This document shows positions 12,596-24,869 of a DNA stretch of 64,000 nt, one piece after another; the first letter of the stretch is position 1; each line of letters starts with the position of its first letter. Both the position numbers and the translations under genes were made by a program. This DNA comes from Talaromyces rugulosus (Eukaryota > Ascomycota > Eurotiomycetes > Eurotiales > Trichocomaceae): assembly GCF_013368755.1 (NCBI RefSeq), contig NC_049566.1, positions 2,356,001 through 2,420,000 on the forward strand, in the 5' to 3' direction. The notes beneath the pieces were generated by a model. The model was given only the letters and a program-made list of their open reading frames with translations. It did not search any database and was not told the DNA's origin.

Positions 12596-12869
12596 CCCGC
12601 TCCGAACGCGTCTTACTACATTGATTTCAAATCTCAATTTCTGACCCAAATAAGAATTATATATAAAAAACTAATTTATACTAAGATTAGGGCATTAAGG
12701 CCTTCTATGCCCGAGAGTATTACACTCACTATACCGAAATTAGTGGCGTACAAGTGCTTACAAGACTAGCAGCTTAGACTCAACCGGAGTAGTAATATCA
12801 ATTTGAGATGCCTTAATCTAACTCTATATAAATGCCTAAGCTTCTTCTCTGGTAATTTTTTGCTCATGA

Positions 12870-14338
12870 GATATCTACTTTTTAGACTTTCTTTATTTCT
12901 GCTTCTTCTTTTTATGTACAGCCCGTAAATCATAGACTTCTTTCCTTAGTAATAAAAGGCTATTTATAGTTATCTTATATGCTTTAGACATCCGATTAAT
13001 CACCTCATTAATTAAACCCAATAGACTTCTTATACGCTGGCTTATATGCTTCTTAATTATACTCAATTGACGTTTAAATTAGCATAGATTTTAAGGTGTT
13101 TATAAATAAGATAATTATGAATTGCTTAATCGACTTAGAAGAGGGATTGGTGTTCTTAATTATATAGTAAGCTGTTAATAAACTTGATCTAAATTAAATG
13201 GTACTAATCCAGTTACTATGAAGCTATTCCGAATAGTCTTAGCTTTATATACTGTCATACGCGCTTTTGGAAATGCAGTAAGAAAGTCAATTTTATCAAT
13301 ATAATTGAATCTAAACCTTATCCGCTGTTTAATAAGCTGTCTATATTATCGTTTTAAAACAGCAAAACAACTGACATCGAAAGGCTGTAAAAGATGAAAG
13401 GAATACGGAGGCATGCAGATTGGGATAATATAATTCTCAGTGTATGTACGGTCAAATTCAGCAGTTAAATGACTTCTATGGCCATTAAGAATCAGCATGT
13501 GATATCTTCCAATTATATAGCCATTTGTATGAGGAATGAAGTGATTAATAAGCTAATCCATGCCAATTTTATCTATCATCTATCTATTATCACTGATATT
13601 GATTCTCTAATTATCTGGAAGAGTCTTAAACCAGCCTTCTTGCGAGTATTTTGTTGCTTTGAAAATCATATATGAGGGTAAAGCCCATCTAGTAGAGTTA
13701 ACTATCTTGATTGTAGTTACCTATTCTTGATTATTAGATTATAATAGATATGGCCTGCTATATTGATCATTTTTTGTTATAACTTTTGCAGTCGCACAAA
13801 GTCCTATAGCGAAGCCAGTCTTATTGAAGTTGTAGATATCTTCTGGTAAGATGCTATATTTTAATATAGCCTCTTGTACGCGGTCAAAATACTCTTGAAT
13901 TATCTTTAGATCTTTGTATTTAGCACGCTCGTAGTTATATCTTCGAGAAAATCTTAATTTAAGATCTAGGCGACGTTAAATAAATTAATATATCTATTTC
14001 TTACTGATCTCTTGATTGCCATGTTGAGAAAGCAGAATATTTATTATATCTTGTACTATAGATGGTCGGGGAAGTAATCCTTGCTTATCTAGGTCTAATA
14101 TCTATTTAATAAGCGATTCCTCTTTAAATTTAGTCAATTTATGATTGTTGGCGCGTTTTTTTTGTTTGAATTGGATGCTATGATATTAATTGTATAAAGT
14201 TGAGTATGGTATATTATAAATTCGTGTAGCTTCACAAATACTTGAGATTTTTTGACTTTTTAAATTGGAAATTGCTAATAAGATTCGTCCTTCTTGCTCA
14301 GCTGAATTTTTTGGATTTTTATTGCGAATTGGTGGCAT
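12870..14338 (-). pseudogene. Fot1/pogo-like transposase, RIP-decayed
   Basis: Starts at ATG 14338 with MPPIRNKNPKNSAEQEGRIL, the usual N-terminus of this transposase group (helix-turn-helix DNA binding). Further recognisable blocks are KRANNHKLTKFKEESLIK, LPEDIYNFNKTGFAIG, MLILNGHRSHLTAEFD and SFHLLQPFDVSCFAVLK, in the expected order. Many codons have become stops, typically Trp or Gln codons read as TAG/TAA. The first two catalytic aspartates of the DDE/D triad are changed to Asn (NKTGF for the usual DETGF; LNGH for LDGH), both G-to-A changes. The third (FDV) remains. The protein cannot be made and would be inactive. This pattern is what repeat-induced point mutation leaves. Confidence 0.9.
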
Positions 14339-14432
14339 GGTGACGCGTCAAAATTGAACGTTGATAATATTTGAAGAAGTTCGGAGCGGGTGATCGGGTG
14401 GGTGTCCTGATCGGGTGGGTGTCCGATTACGT

Positions 14433-14786
14433 TACGACGGGGCCGGATTCGCCACTATATTATTAGAGCCCACACAAATTCATCTAAGACGATTCAGATG
14501 TTGGATAAATTGTCATTGTAGTGTAAATGTAGAATAAACTAAATATAAAGGTAGATCCAATCTAGCCCGCCAAGCATGCAGAATATGTACAAGATCAAAA
14601 TAAACGCCCCCGGCCGAGAAATGCACACACACAACCGAACAATGGCGCCAGATTGATGATAGATAGATAGATAGATAGATGAAAAATAATATAAAATGAT
14701 ATGAAAAAAAAAAAAAAAAACATGTCCTCCAATGCAGAAAGAAAACACCAGCTCCAAATGGTACAGACGAAAAAAAAAAAAAAAAT
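14433..14786. other. Non-coding spacer with microsatellite and A-runs
   Basis: Between the transposon and the Med12 stop. It contains a (GATA)n run near 14657-14680 and two long A-runs (14703-14719 and 14770-14785). The second begins two bases beyond the Med12 stop codon, so the Med12 message would open its 3' UTR with a long U-tract. No gene seen. Confidence 0.6.
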
Positions 14787-17700
14787 TCAATACTGTCGCA
14801 CCTTTCGAGCGCCGAAAAAATTCAAATCGACTGCAGTGTCATTCGTCCCAACGACGGGGGCTGCTTCTTCGAGCATCTCCCATGGACGTAGATGATATGA
14901 GCCGACTATGCGACCGCGACTTTGTACACGGAGGCGATTGGCCATGGCATTCGGATCTTCTGATATCCCCGCCGGTGCAGCCACAACGCCGCCAGTGTTG
15001 CTGGCTGCAGGTGCGGTGTTTGCAGACGGGGTAAGCGCAGAAGAAGACATAGTGGCAGCTCCAGAGGGAGCTGGGGATGACCCAGACACTGACTGAGAAG
15101 AGCCTGTAGGGATGATGTCGGAAACAGGGCCAAAGAGGTAAAGAAGACGGGGCTCGTTTTGGACATGTAAGAAAGGAGGACATCGGTCCTTGAGGAATCG
15201 CGCACACTGTACGCGTGCTTCGTCGGGAAGAGTGTCAATAAGGGAGGATGCTATGTCGAGAGCGTATGTTTGTATGGTGTTGCCCACGCGTGTTTGTTGC
15301 TCCAGTGCTGTCATAGAGACCGCGGACGTGCCTACTGGAGGCCGAGAGGTGAGATTGAGCGGTGACAATGCAAGGCAGCAAATAGACACGAGTAGTCGAG
15401 ATTGGTCGAGGAGCGCATGAGGTCGTTGTAGTGATGGCGACCACGGTTGGTCAAAGGCGGCACGGTGGATCTTGACCATGCGCAGCATTGCGGTGAACCA
15501 GAAAAGAAAACTCTCTTCGCATATGGATAGTGTGCGTGCGATTTGTTTATGCTCAACACTGCCAGGGTCCTCGCGAAAGTTGCGAAATGTCATTTGAATC
15601 ATGATGAGTTTCTGAAGAAGAGTGTTCATCTTCTCAACCAAAACCGGCCCAATAGAGGGCACTCCTTCTTCCGGGATGCTATACGCAAGTCCGTCGACAA
15701 TAGAAAGATACACCTTGGCATTGGCATGAATCGCGAGTCTGTCGCTGTCGGACGCTCCGTCGAGCGAGCTGTCAGATTGTGCCACAGAGAAGAAGCTATT
15801 CTCAGCTTTTTGTCGAATCTATACAAGTTAGTCTCATGCCAGGAAAAGAAAATGATAAAACTCACCTGCTCTACTGCCTCCTGGCTCATCAGCGTTACCA
15901 GATCAAGCCAGTGAGTCCGCCCTGTTTGGACATCGGCTACGGCCGACTTGAACATGACGTCCACAATGCTGTTCCTAACGTCATCACCGGCTTCCGTGTT
16001 GAAGAGCATCTGCAGCTTCATCTGGCAAAAAGGCAGAGAAAAGTTGTCGGCCATGTTGATTGTCGATTCAGCTTCCGATAGACTGTTTTCATTTTGCGAT
16101 TGTTCATTAGACTCAAAGTTCAACAGCTGGTCCAACGCATCGCGGGCAATACCGAGCGTAGCAGGGTTGTCTTTCAGCATAACATGGATGTAGTCCTGCG
16201 CGTCGTCTCCCGCGTGGCGTACAAGAATTTCTCGAAGCAGCGGTACTGTGCGTTTACTCCATAAATGTTGAAGGTTGGCATCGTTATTGGCTGGAGCCCT
16301 TGTCATAATAACGGCAGTATCCTGAATGGCCGTAAAAACTTCGTTTGCATGCTTCGATAAAAATTCCTCTTGTGCTAGTTTAAATCGATAGGAGAGGAAC
16401 TGAGATAACAAATTATTCTCAGCGCTAGGCAGCATGAGTCCGAGAAAATCCAATTGAAATCCTGGCAGAGCTGGGATCTCCGACTCTTCATGCAGCAGCT
16501 TCTTCGCCAGCAGTGTAAACCCGGGAAGAGTCACACACCCGATGCCAACCAGTGGACCCAAAAACCGAGACAACCGAGGTCGCGTGGAAGACTTGATGGT
16601 ATCACCAATCCACTGAATCAACAAAAGATCAAATTGCTTCGGGTTGAAAGATCTGAGCTGCACTAGATGGCGACACGTCGTTTCGGTAGTGAGGCCGCCT
16701 TTACCCTCATGAGAACTTGTTAGTTGCTGGATCAGCTTCTGAAACACAATAACCAAAGTGCTTTCGTCCATGCTATTCCCAGACGACAAAAATTGGTCCA
16801 TATCATCATTGAATGAAGGGTTGGCGTCATTCAAAGTCTCTGCCATGTGGTCCGAAACAGGAGAACAAGCTGCCACGGCAAGCTTACGGTCACCTCGCGA
16901 GAGTTCTTGTCGAAGCAAAATGATCGAATTAAACTCGTTAGGCAGGCGGTGGCCGACTTCAACCAACGAATATGCCAGATCGTAGAGAGCTTCTTCATGC
17001 TGTTTCATTCGAAGAAAGGCCCCATAAAAGTTCCTAAACAAGTCGTTCAACGCACCAATGACAGTAAAGCAGCTAAAGTGACGGTTTAGCGTGTCGACGG
17101 CCGAGACAAGAACCCGGATATCGTCAGAATTCGAGGCATCGATAAGAACGTCAGCAAGCATGGCAATGTCCCCGTACTCCTCGAGCGTTGACCGAACCAC
17201 AAAGAATTCCTCGTGAGTTAGCGACGATGCTTCCACTGCACTCTCGTAACCTTTGACGCCATGGCGAGGGCCGTCACCGTAGTGCTCGGACACAGCGCCG
17301 CGGATCCATTGGCCGATCTCGGCTTTGACAGCCCATGTTAAATGAGAATGGTCAACCTCACAGTCCATCATATCATCACTATCGTCAGTTTCAAAAACTT
17401 CTGGCAGTTGTCGCTTCAGGTCAGATTTGATGGCTGGTGACAGCTCTTGTTCTGATACGCCAAGTCCCGCGCGATTTATAAGCATGTCTCGAAGATTTCG
17501 CAAATGGCGTGGTAACCGATTGATGGGGATGTGGGATAGAAGCTCGATATCGGCGGGGACAGAGCTATTTTCTGAACTATCCTGGCGGTATTGCTCGACC
17601 GCACCTCTCGCAACCAACCACTGTAGGTATCGGCTCACGGAAAAAGTTTGAGATCGAATCAGCTCCACAATAACATGATGTATGTTGGACATGTGAATGG

Positions 17701-19711
17701 AGTTGTTGCCGCGAGCTTTCGTAATGAATGAGAAAATGTAGCCATCAATATCCATCCCTAACCGTTTCCATTTACGCAACAGCCGGACAGTAATGTATAC
17801 TCGGACCAATCCGTGACGGAAACGACTGCCTGCCCATTCTAAAATCTCATGGACCAAAGCCTCGCGATCTTTCATAGCGTCAAGACACGCGTGGGACAGG
17901 GTAGGTATATCATACGTAGAAAGCGTAGCGTCCAAGAGCTTGATAATTTGTTGGTGTGGAGACCGCTGTATAGACTGGCGGCAGTCCTTGTGTTTTTTGA
18001 CACGAGTATTCCGAATAGTGATAGATTCGAGTATAGCCTTTTCAGTCGCATCCTCCACGTTCAATGAAGACGACACAAAATCTCGGTATTGGTCCCACGT
18101 TCGTGGGAGAACAACGGAAGACGAACACTCCCCGCAGAGTCGACGCACCAATAAAGCGAGTCGGTCGATGAGAGGCTGATACGTTGTCCTTGGTTCAGCA
18201 GCATGTGCTTGTCGGAGTTTCTCAAGTAAAGCTTCGGCCATGCGTCGTCCTCGTTTCCGGAACTGTGTCAGACTTTCCCAGTAAACCCCTAGCATCAAAA
18301 GCCACACGGGGGTAGCGTCCAGAGTGGAATTTTCAAGTGACGACAGATACCAATCCAAAAAGCAGTCTTGATCAAGAAGGTTCTCGAAAAATAAACGAGC
18401 AGCGAGTCGCACCCTAATAAAATCAGCAATCAATGTCACCAACGACAGAGGAACGTGGCCTTACGCATAAGTTATTTTTTGCTTCCAGCCTTCTTTTCCA
18501 CAGGCTTGGATTACTCCTTCGATAAACAGCTGTACACTTGCAGTCCACTCGCGAACCCATTTGATCTCGAGACCCTGCGAAAGGGGGCCGCTGGTTCCTT
18601 TTCTTTTGAAAGCGCGAATCTCATTCGCACCGACACATTTGGCCAACCAGATAGCCCTTCCGATAGGAACACCCTTGCTGAGACACTGATCAAGCAGCAC
18701 TTTGCCTCGGATGCCGTGGGGGATGGTCCGGCTTAACCGCCGCAAATTAACTGATGGGTTTGCTAGATCCCGTAACCACGCTTCTCTCTTGTTATCCGTG
18801 AGAGTGACCCGGGGTGGCGGTTTGAACGTTGAAGCTGACGAAATCTTGTTGTGGGTCTGTCGTTTCTCCAAAGCAGCTGCAAACACAGAGGACAAAAGCT
18901 GCAAGCTGGACCGGTTCTTCAATTGGCTCGATAGTTTGCAAGTCGGAGCTTGGACATCGCAGTTCGAAGGCGGCTGCTTGTCGTAGTATCCATTTTTCAC
19001 AGCATGGTCGGTTAGATTATCTTCGGGGTGGTTTCCGTATTGGCTCCAGGGGAAGTAATCAGCCACTTCTGTCGCCTCGGTTAGTGGATATATTCAAAGA
19101 TTAAGGGGGTGTGAACACATACTATCTGCAGTGAGCGCTGGAGCAATGGCTGGAACTTCCGACTGGTACGGAGTCGTTTGAACTTGGCGGTCAAAGATAC
19201 CTTCTTGCGCAGGAGCGGCCACGTTTGTCGCCTGGAAAGCCGAAGCATGCTTCCAAGGTCGCGCGGGAAACGGCGGTGGAGACGGAGGCCGTGAAGCCTG
19301 CGAGCCTGAAGCAGCATTTCCAGTGAAAACGCTACCGCCGTATGTTTCCGTCACCAAGTCTTGAAAAGAATAGGCCGGTCGACCACGGCCAGACACCGCG
19401 GTGGGTCTTGCGATGCCACCGCCATTTGCGGTTGCACTGCGAGGCTCTGCGCTCTTTGTGGCTGTTACCGGTCCTCCTAAACTAGAAAGGCCTGTGTCCA
19501 GCTTGGGCTTCTTGTTCAGGTGTTCGCTGTCCGGGAGGGCGGCCTCGTGCGCGGTCAGGTCGACAACTGACTGTTGGGAGAACGACAGAGGCGCGGTGGC
19601 CATGGATGGCTTGTCCAGGCGAGGCGCGGCCAGATCGCCTGGCCGCGCTGCGCTGGGAGCACGAGAATGTTGTGCCCAATTCTGGACGCCGGCGGAAGGA
19701 TTCGGTATCAT
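14787..19711 (-). CDS. srb8: Mediator complex subunit 12 (Med12/Srb8)
   Basis: Four exons, 19123-19711, 18465-19068, 15866-18413 and 14787-15818, give 1590 residues, the usual size of the Eurotiales protein. The N-terminus (MIPNPSAGVQNW) and the conserved Med12 block in exon 2 identify it: VADYFPWSQYGNHPED, RRLSRTIPHGIRGKVLLDQC, PIGRAIWLAKCVGANEIRAFK. Med12 is the largest scaffold of the CDK8 kinase module (Cdk8/cyclin C/Med13), which docks reversibly on Mediator and mostly represses RNA polymerase II transcription in the nucleus. The remainder is alpha-helical repeat-like sequence with little motif content. The C-terminal region is Ser/Ala-rich, and the protein ends FFGARKVRQY. All splice sites are canonical GT-AG and phases agree throughout. 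It lies convergent to nothing; a long non-coding region precedes it. Confidence 0.95.
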
Positions 19712-22182
19712 CGCATCGACAGCGGAGACATGGCGTTGGCTGGGGCGCTCGAGATCAGGACAACATGGAGAGTGCTGGCAGTCTGATGTCGTTCTTCACA
19801 GTCGTAGTGTCAATTGTTCGTTCCGGACGATATATAACGAAAACTTGGTGAGCCGGGGTGGCGAGACTGAGACGAGGGAGAGCGGAAGGCGTGCGGAGTT
19901 GGGGTGAGCGGACGCTATGATCGGGTGAGATATCAGGTGAGATATAAACCGAAGGCAACAACGGCCAATGACCGGCCACGTAGCGTATGTATGTATATGT
20001 ATAGTAGGTGCGGTGGTGTGTTTGCGATAGAATGGACGAAACAACAGCAGTCGCCGTGAGGAAGAAGATGGCGGTAAATAGGGACGACGAGCACGGTTAG
20101 AGGCCCAGACGCAGCCGGCTCGGCGGCACGCTGGTATCCGTAATTACGGGTGGGCTGGGATTGTTCATTACGGCGCCCTGTCTCTCGCGGTGGCGCCGCG
20201 GAACACTGCGGATGGCCCGATTGGTACGGGTGTACGGTACGGTATCGTCTTGGTTTTACGTAACGGCGGTCTTTCCCTCTACTTAGCCGGTACTTGCTTC
20301 TGAAATATCCGGTAATTATTAACTACCCTCTGTAAATCCTTGTACTTTTCAGTATATACACCCGACAGCCAGCCATGTCAATAATTACACACAGCTCACG
20401 CTTATCGGGGCCAAAGCCGGAGGCCTGGCAGGCCACTAGCCCACTGTCGGCGATAAGCACTGATCTTCCGCCGGTCATCGGGCTACAAAGGTGAATATTA
20501 TTGGTATTTCTCTATTGTTCTATGATAATATATACCCGGGTTAAGACCGCACAGTGGCGAGGCTGGTTCAAGTTCTTCATTCAACAATCATACTACTTTC
20601 AATAGTCGGTGATGTGGTCGTGAGATCGGCGATATTGTCACTATTGCCTGATACCGCGGTACTGAATCATGACGGCGATAGCAATAATCAGCGGGATATA
20701 CCACGGCTACATAGTACATTCTCCTTTGCATCATGAGAGCGGCCCACCCGAGATCTCGTTGTGGGGAGCGAACGCCAAGTAGATCGCCGAGCATGGCATG
20801 ATCCAGATAGTGTAGTACGTAGAGGAGTCTGCCTCTTTCTTTCTTTTTTTTTTTTTTCAGCTAGCTGCAGCTCGCGTTCTCGGTCAGCGACTGACGGCCT
20901 TGCAAGAGGAATGTGGCACGCGCTCAGCCCTTAACGATCTATGTAGCATGCAGTGATGCAACTAGTCTCATTATTGCTGGCTGTGCACCTGCAGACATTC
21001 CCTGTTCTGTTGCGACGCATTGGCCGGGAGGGTGTGTGGTGTGCCTTGATGCAATCTCTCTTTCTCTCATACTTCACCCATTAATTTGAATAATTCCGGT
21101 GCGTATTATTCCTGTATTCCTCTCACCGAAAGGGACCACCCCACAATTAATTGCCCCCGTCGTGGTCCGAACGGGCCCTTTTTATTAATAATTAGTTACC
21201 CGGGCCTTGGTATTGCATTATTATTATTATTACAACCGTTCAGGATCCGAGGTGCCGGTTCTAACATGGGAATTGTGCCCTTACTCCGGGGTCCGTACTT
21301 ACTTGGTACTGTGTACAGAGTAGCATGACTAGTACATAGTAGCAAGACGCAACATGGAGGACGTACTGGCAACTGGAGTAGCCCCACGCCAAGCCCATCT
21401 TTGCTCGCTGGGTGATAGGACTAATTAAATGACCGTACGATGTCAGTATCACCCTATCAGTAGCCTGTGGCCCGAGGCATTGTTCAAAGCCTACCGATAG
21501 CCTCCGAAACTGTATTTTTGTTAAGACAATCTTGACCGACATTTTTTACTTGCCCCTGTGATAAGACTGGCAAGACTGGCAAGACTCCGGAGAAAAGAAA
21601 ACATTACAACTTTGTTCGCTGGCTGCACGACGCACGTCCCTTGCCCGATGCATCCTTGAGCAGCGTGTTATCTGTTGATCACCCAACTCGACTGGGTGAG
21701 ACACAACTTACTACGTAGCAGCAAACAATGAACGTGTCCCCCAACAAATAATTAATTAACTCGTCTGCTGCCTCAAACCGTCAGTGATCGTCATATTGTA
21801 CAGTTCTTGGGTCATTACGAGTCAGATGATAGTAGAGCGCCGAAGACGGGCCGGGAAATGCGATTTATTGGTTAGACATGCACATGCAATAAAGTACAGC
21901 ATAGAAATAATCACATCTGTATACTCGGTATACTCTATATACTCTGTATCCCCTTGTATGAAAAGGCAAAAGGTCGCGAATTGGAAGGTCAGAGCGATGA
22001 CAAACAGCGAATGTACCGCCTGTGATTGGCCCATCGGAGGTTCGGGATACCCGTCAACATTCTAACTCCATCCGGCTAGCGTGGCACGTGTCCGCATAGG
22101 CAATTGAAGTTAGGAGCAGCTCGACAGCTTCATGACTGGAACAGTTATTATTGTCGCCACAGATTATTCATCGCAGCGCACA
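19712..22182. other. 2.5-kb region without a recognisable gene
   Basis: This lies upstream of both Med12 (minus strand) and the Asterix gene (plus strand). I see only short random frames, a long pyrimidine run ending in CAG near 20838-20859, a short tandem repeat of TGGCAAGAC near 21567-21588, a TATACTC-rich stretch near 21919-21945, and an 8-bp inverted pair of GATA-type sites (20400-20407 and 20451-20458). An untranslated leader, a non-coding RNA or a very small gene cannot be excluded. Confidence 0.5.
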
Positions 22183-22938
22183 ATGGCTTCAAAAAAGGAT
22201 ATGCGCCGGGCGGATCTCGGTACGATTGTGTCTTTCTTTCTTTGCTATTGCGAGAATTGAGCTGACTGACTCTTTGCTTGCAGTGATTCCGTATGTCGAT
22301 CCGCCAAAGGAGAAGAGTGAGACGGATATGGGAGGTACATGCTATTGAGACTGAAATACTTCGGGGGGGGCTAGTAGTTGATGGTGAGATAGGTGCCATG
22401 TCCACGACACTTCCAATGGCTGCGGTGAGTTTGTTATGTATCTGGTTTGTCAGGATTCAATCACTGATTTGCTCAATAGATGTTCACACGGAACCGGTAA
22501 GTCAACGACATGGATTTTATCCGACTTGACGGCAGTATATACTGATAAAAGCGCCAACTCGAAAGGCTAATCGGATGGTACGTTTTCGCATGGATAACAA
22601 ACACGGCCATGTCAAGCTAACAGCAGAACAGGGTCTCGGTGGTTGTTTCTCTCCAAAACTGGCTCGCAGAGACTCCAGACCAGGCCAAAACCGCCTCGAC
22701 GCCCTCTTACATGTCTGTTTTTATGTCACGTACGTCTCTACCTCTACCCAACTTGTTCAGCATTATACTAATTATTTGTGTTAGTGATGGCCATGGCTGT
22801 TGTACGTCCCCTCCCTTCTGGGTTGCCCGCAAGACCACCGTTAACGATGCTTAGACATATATGCCACTCTTCCTTCCACCTCCCCCCGGCCGTGGAAGCA
22901 CTACAGCAGCAGCTCCCTCGCCGTCTCCTTCACCATAA
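22183..22938 (+). CDS. PAT complex subunit Asterix (WDR83OS/UPF0139 family)
   Basis: A 115-residue membrane protein split into eight short exons: 22183-22219, 22284-22334, 22393-22424, 22480-22496, 22566-22577, 22632-22729, 22785-22801 and 22855-22938. Three exons are only 12-17 nt long. The joined sequence begins MASKKDMRRADLVIPYVDPP, continues TTLPMAAMFTRNRLIGW and NWLAETPDQAKTASTPSYMS, and ends in a membrane segment plus a Pro-rich tail (YMPLFLPPPPGRG). These are conserved features of fungal UPF0139/Asterix proteins as I recall them. Asterix pairs with CCDC47 in the ER as an intramembrane chaperone that shields unassembled polar transmembrane helices. All introns are GT-AG and every phase fits, which makes this model convincing although no exon is long enough to stand out alone. 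Confidence 0.85.
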
Positions 22939-23592
22939 GCTCGGGGATTGCAAATCAAACGAAAGATTGCCGGGCCGTGTACTGTTGTTCCAACTTCCAA
23001 CTTCCTCAGGGCTGGCGTTTTGCGGTGGGCGGTTCGGGACTTTGATATAATAACTTTAGGATAATAATACAGTGTATATCAGGAGTATCATATTCCGACC
23101 GAGGTGTCATTAGCCGTGGTCATGCATAGCGGTAATAATGCGCAGCTCTGTCGCCTAGACATGTAGCATGCTGGCGCAAGCACACGCAAACACACAGCGT
23201 CGCAGAGACGCTCGCGCAGACCCGCACTAGCTGTAGAAACCAACGGTGAATAATAATAATTATTATTTTTGTTGAAAAAGGAGAGAGAAACAAGGACGAG
23301 CTGCATCGCGGAGTGGGGCGTTCTCCGCCCAATAACCCAATCACGACGGTCGCCACCAGCTGAGTCATCGGCACCCCCCGCGGTTTTGCTGCGCAATAAT
23401 ATTTAACGTTAGGCCTCGCGCTTCTTCCCTCTCGTCTCTCAACCACCATCAAACCCATCTCCCCTCTGCTGCTTTTTTCAGACAGACTCACCACCTGCGT
23501 CGACGAATTCTCCAGAGACCTAGATTCTCCCCTTCCCGCTTCATTCCCCTTATACCCTTTTTCTAGAGAGGTTCTCAGAAAAGGCAGAGTTT
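22939..23592. other. Intergenic region and eIF1 leader
   Basis: Contains the Asterix 3' end and the promoter of eIF1. From about 23415 on it is strongly pyrimidine-rich (CTTCTTCCCTCTCGTCTCTC), as is common just before the transcription start of highly expressed fungal genes. No additional gene seen. Confidence 0.6.
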
Positions 23593-24322
23593 ATGTCCAT
23601 CGAAAACCTCAAGACCTTCGGTGAGTCTTTACCCAGTGCCTTGTGTGGCGAGAGAGAAACGTCCCCCTCTCTCCTCTTGACTTGACCTTCTCATGAGACG
23701 ACATATTTGCATCTGCATATCGAACGCGATGCTCAAACAGTCGCTCTCGTGATCGGTCGTGGTCGCGGAGAGAGCGGGGTAGAATTTTAGCCTGGTTGAT
23801 CAGAAACTAACCACCATCTTGCCTCAACCAGACCCCTTCGCCGAAGCCGACGAAGACACCGGTGAGACTCAGCAGTCTCAGAATTACATTCATATACGAA
23901 TCCAACGTGAGTTTTTTTTTTTTTCCCTTTTTTTTTTCCTATTCGGCCTGCTAACATCTCTCAGAGCGCAATGGTCGTAAGACATTGACCACCGTGCAGG
24001 GACTTCCAAAGAAGTTTGATCAGAAGAAAATTCTCAAGGTCATTAAGAAGAAGTTCGGTATGTTTTTTTTAGACAACTCGGTGACATGGCTAGACTGGTA
24101 TATACTAACTGACTTTGCAGCTTGCAATGGCACCATTGTCAACGACACCGAAATGGGGGAGGTGATTCAGCTTCAGGGCGATCAGCGTAAAGATGTTCAG
24201 GAATTCCTAGTCGACAAGAAAGAGGGCCTGGAACTTGATGCCAAGAGCATCAAGGTACGTCTTTTTTTTTTCTGTCCCCATATATATCATGCTCACATTC
24301 GTCCCAGGTCCACGGGTTCTAA
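23593..24322 (+). CDS. sui1: Translation initiation factor eIF1 (SUI1)
   Basis: Five exons, 23593-23620, 23832-23906, 23965-24057, 24121-24254 and 24308-24322, encode 114 residues, the normal length. The protein starts MSIENLKTFDPFAEADED, has the SUI1 core NYIHIRIQQRNGRKTLTTVQGLPKKFD and KFACNGTIVNDTEMGEVIQLQGDQR, and ends KVHGF encoded by a 15-nt last exon. eIF1 binds the 40S subunit near the P site, promotes scanning and rejects non-AUG or badly placed start codons. The start codon here has T at -3 and T at +4, a poor context, as is known for eIF1 messages in general, where it provides autoregulation. The first intron in the coding region is 211 nt, longer than its neighbours. Confidence 0.95.
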
Positions 24323-24869
24323 ACTCAAAATGCCGTGTCGTTCCGGTCCTCTCAGCAAGTCATGGACTTGCCCGTGCGAGTTTTTATTCTTGACTGTACG
24401 TACGAGCCACAGGTTTTCGTCAAACGTTACAATCATTTGTGATAAAATGTCAAGAATATCCCCTTTCGCTCGACGGGGTTCTTCTGTTTTTAAACAAAGA
24501 GAACGAGAGAGAAACTGGAACACGGCGTTTTAGATACCCATTAGACAAGCCTTTTTTTTTTCTCTTGTTACTTGTTTTCCTTCCTTGTATCGACTCTTGC
24601 TCGTGTGTTTTTTTCTACAAAAACTCAGGGGTTGATTGTTGGCTTTTTTTTTATTCTTACTTTGTAGCAAGCTTGTCTTGCTAGTTACCTAGTATTGCAG
24701 TTGTTTGTTACACTGTTCATACGGTCATTATCGGAATAAGATACAATCACTGAATCACTTAACTATACAACTAGTAAAAAGTTCTATTGTAAAAAAGTCA
24801 TATCAAATAAACACCGAAAAACTTATAAATAGAAGAAAGAAATTTAAAAAAGAAAAAAAAAGAAAATAT
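24323..24869. other. Convergent 3' spacer
   Basis: Between the stop codons of eIF1 (plus) and the Eos1-like gene (minus). It holds both 3' UTRs, several T-runs and A-rich stretches after 24770. No gene seen. Confidence 0.6.

Larger units (their letters stand above)
12554..14432. mobile_element. Fot1/pogo-type DNA transposon, complete ends, decayed inside
   Basis: An 1879-bp element bounded by perfect 54-bp terminal inverted repeats (12554-12607 and 14379-14432) and a TA target-site duplication (12552-12553 and 14433-14434). Each inverted repeat begins ACGTAATC and contains two head-to-tail copies of the 17-mer GGACACCCACCCGATCA, which could be paired transposase-binding sites. The interior is AT-rich and encodes a minus-strand transposase ruined by stops. 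TA duplication, terminal sequence and transposase N-terminus all fit the Tc1/mariner superfamily, Fot1/pogo group. Ends that are perfect beside a ruined gene suggest either recent movement in trans or mutation that spared the ends. Confidence 0.93.

Noticed and set aside
19712..22182. Search for tRNA or other RNA genes in the long gene-free region
   Set aside because: No cloverleaf with matching arms or A/B-box pair could be made by eye.
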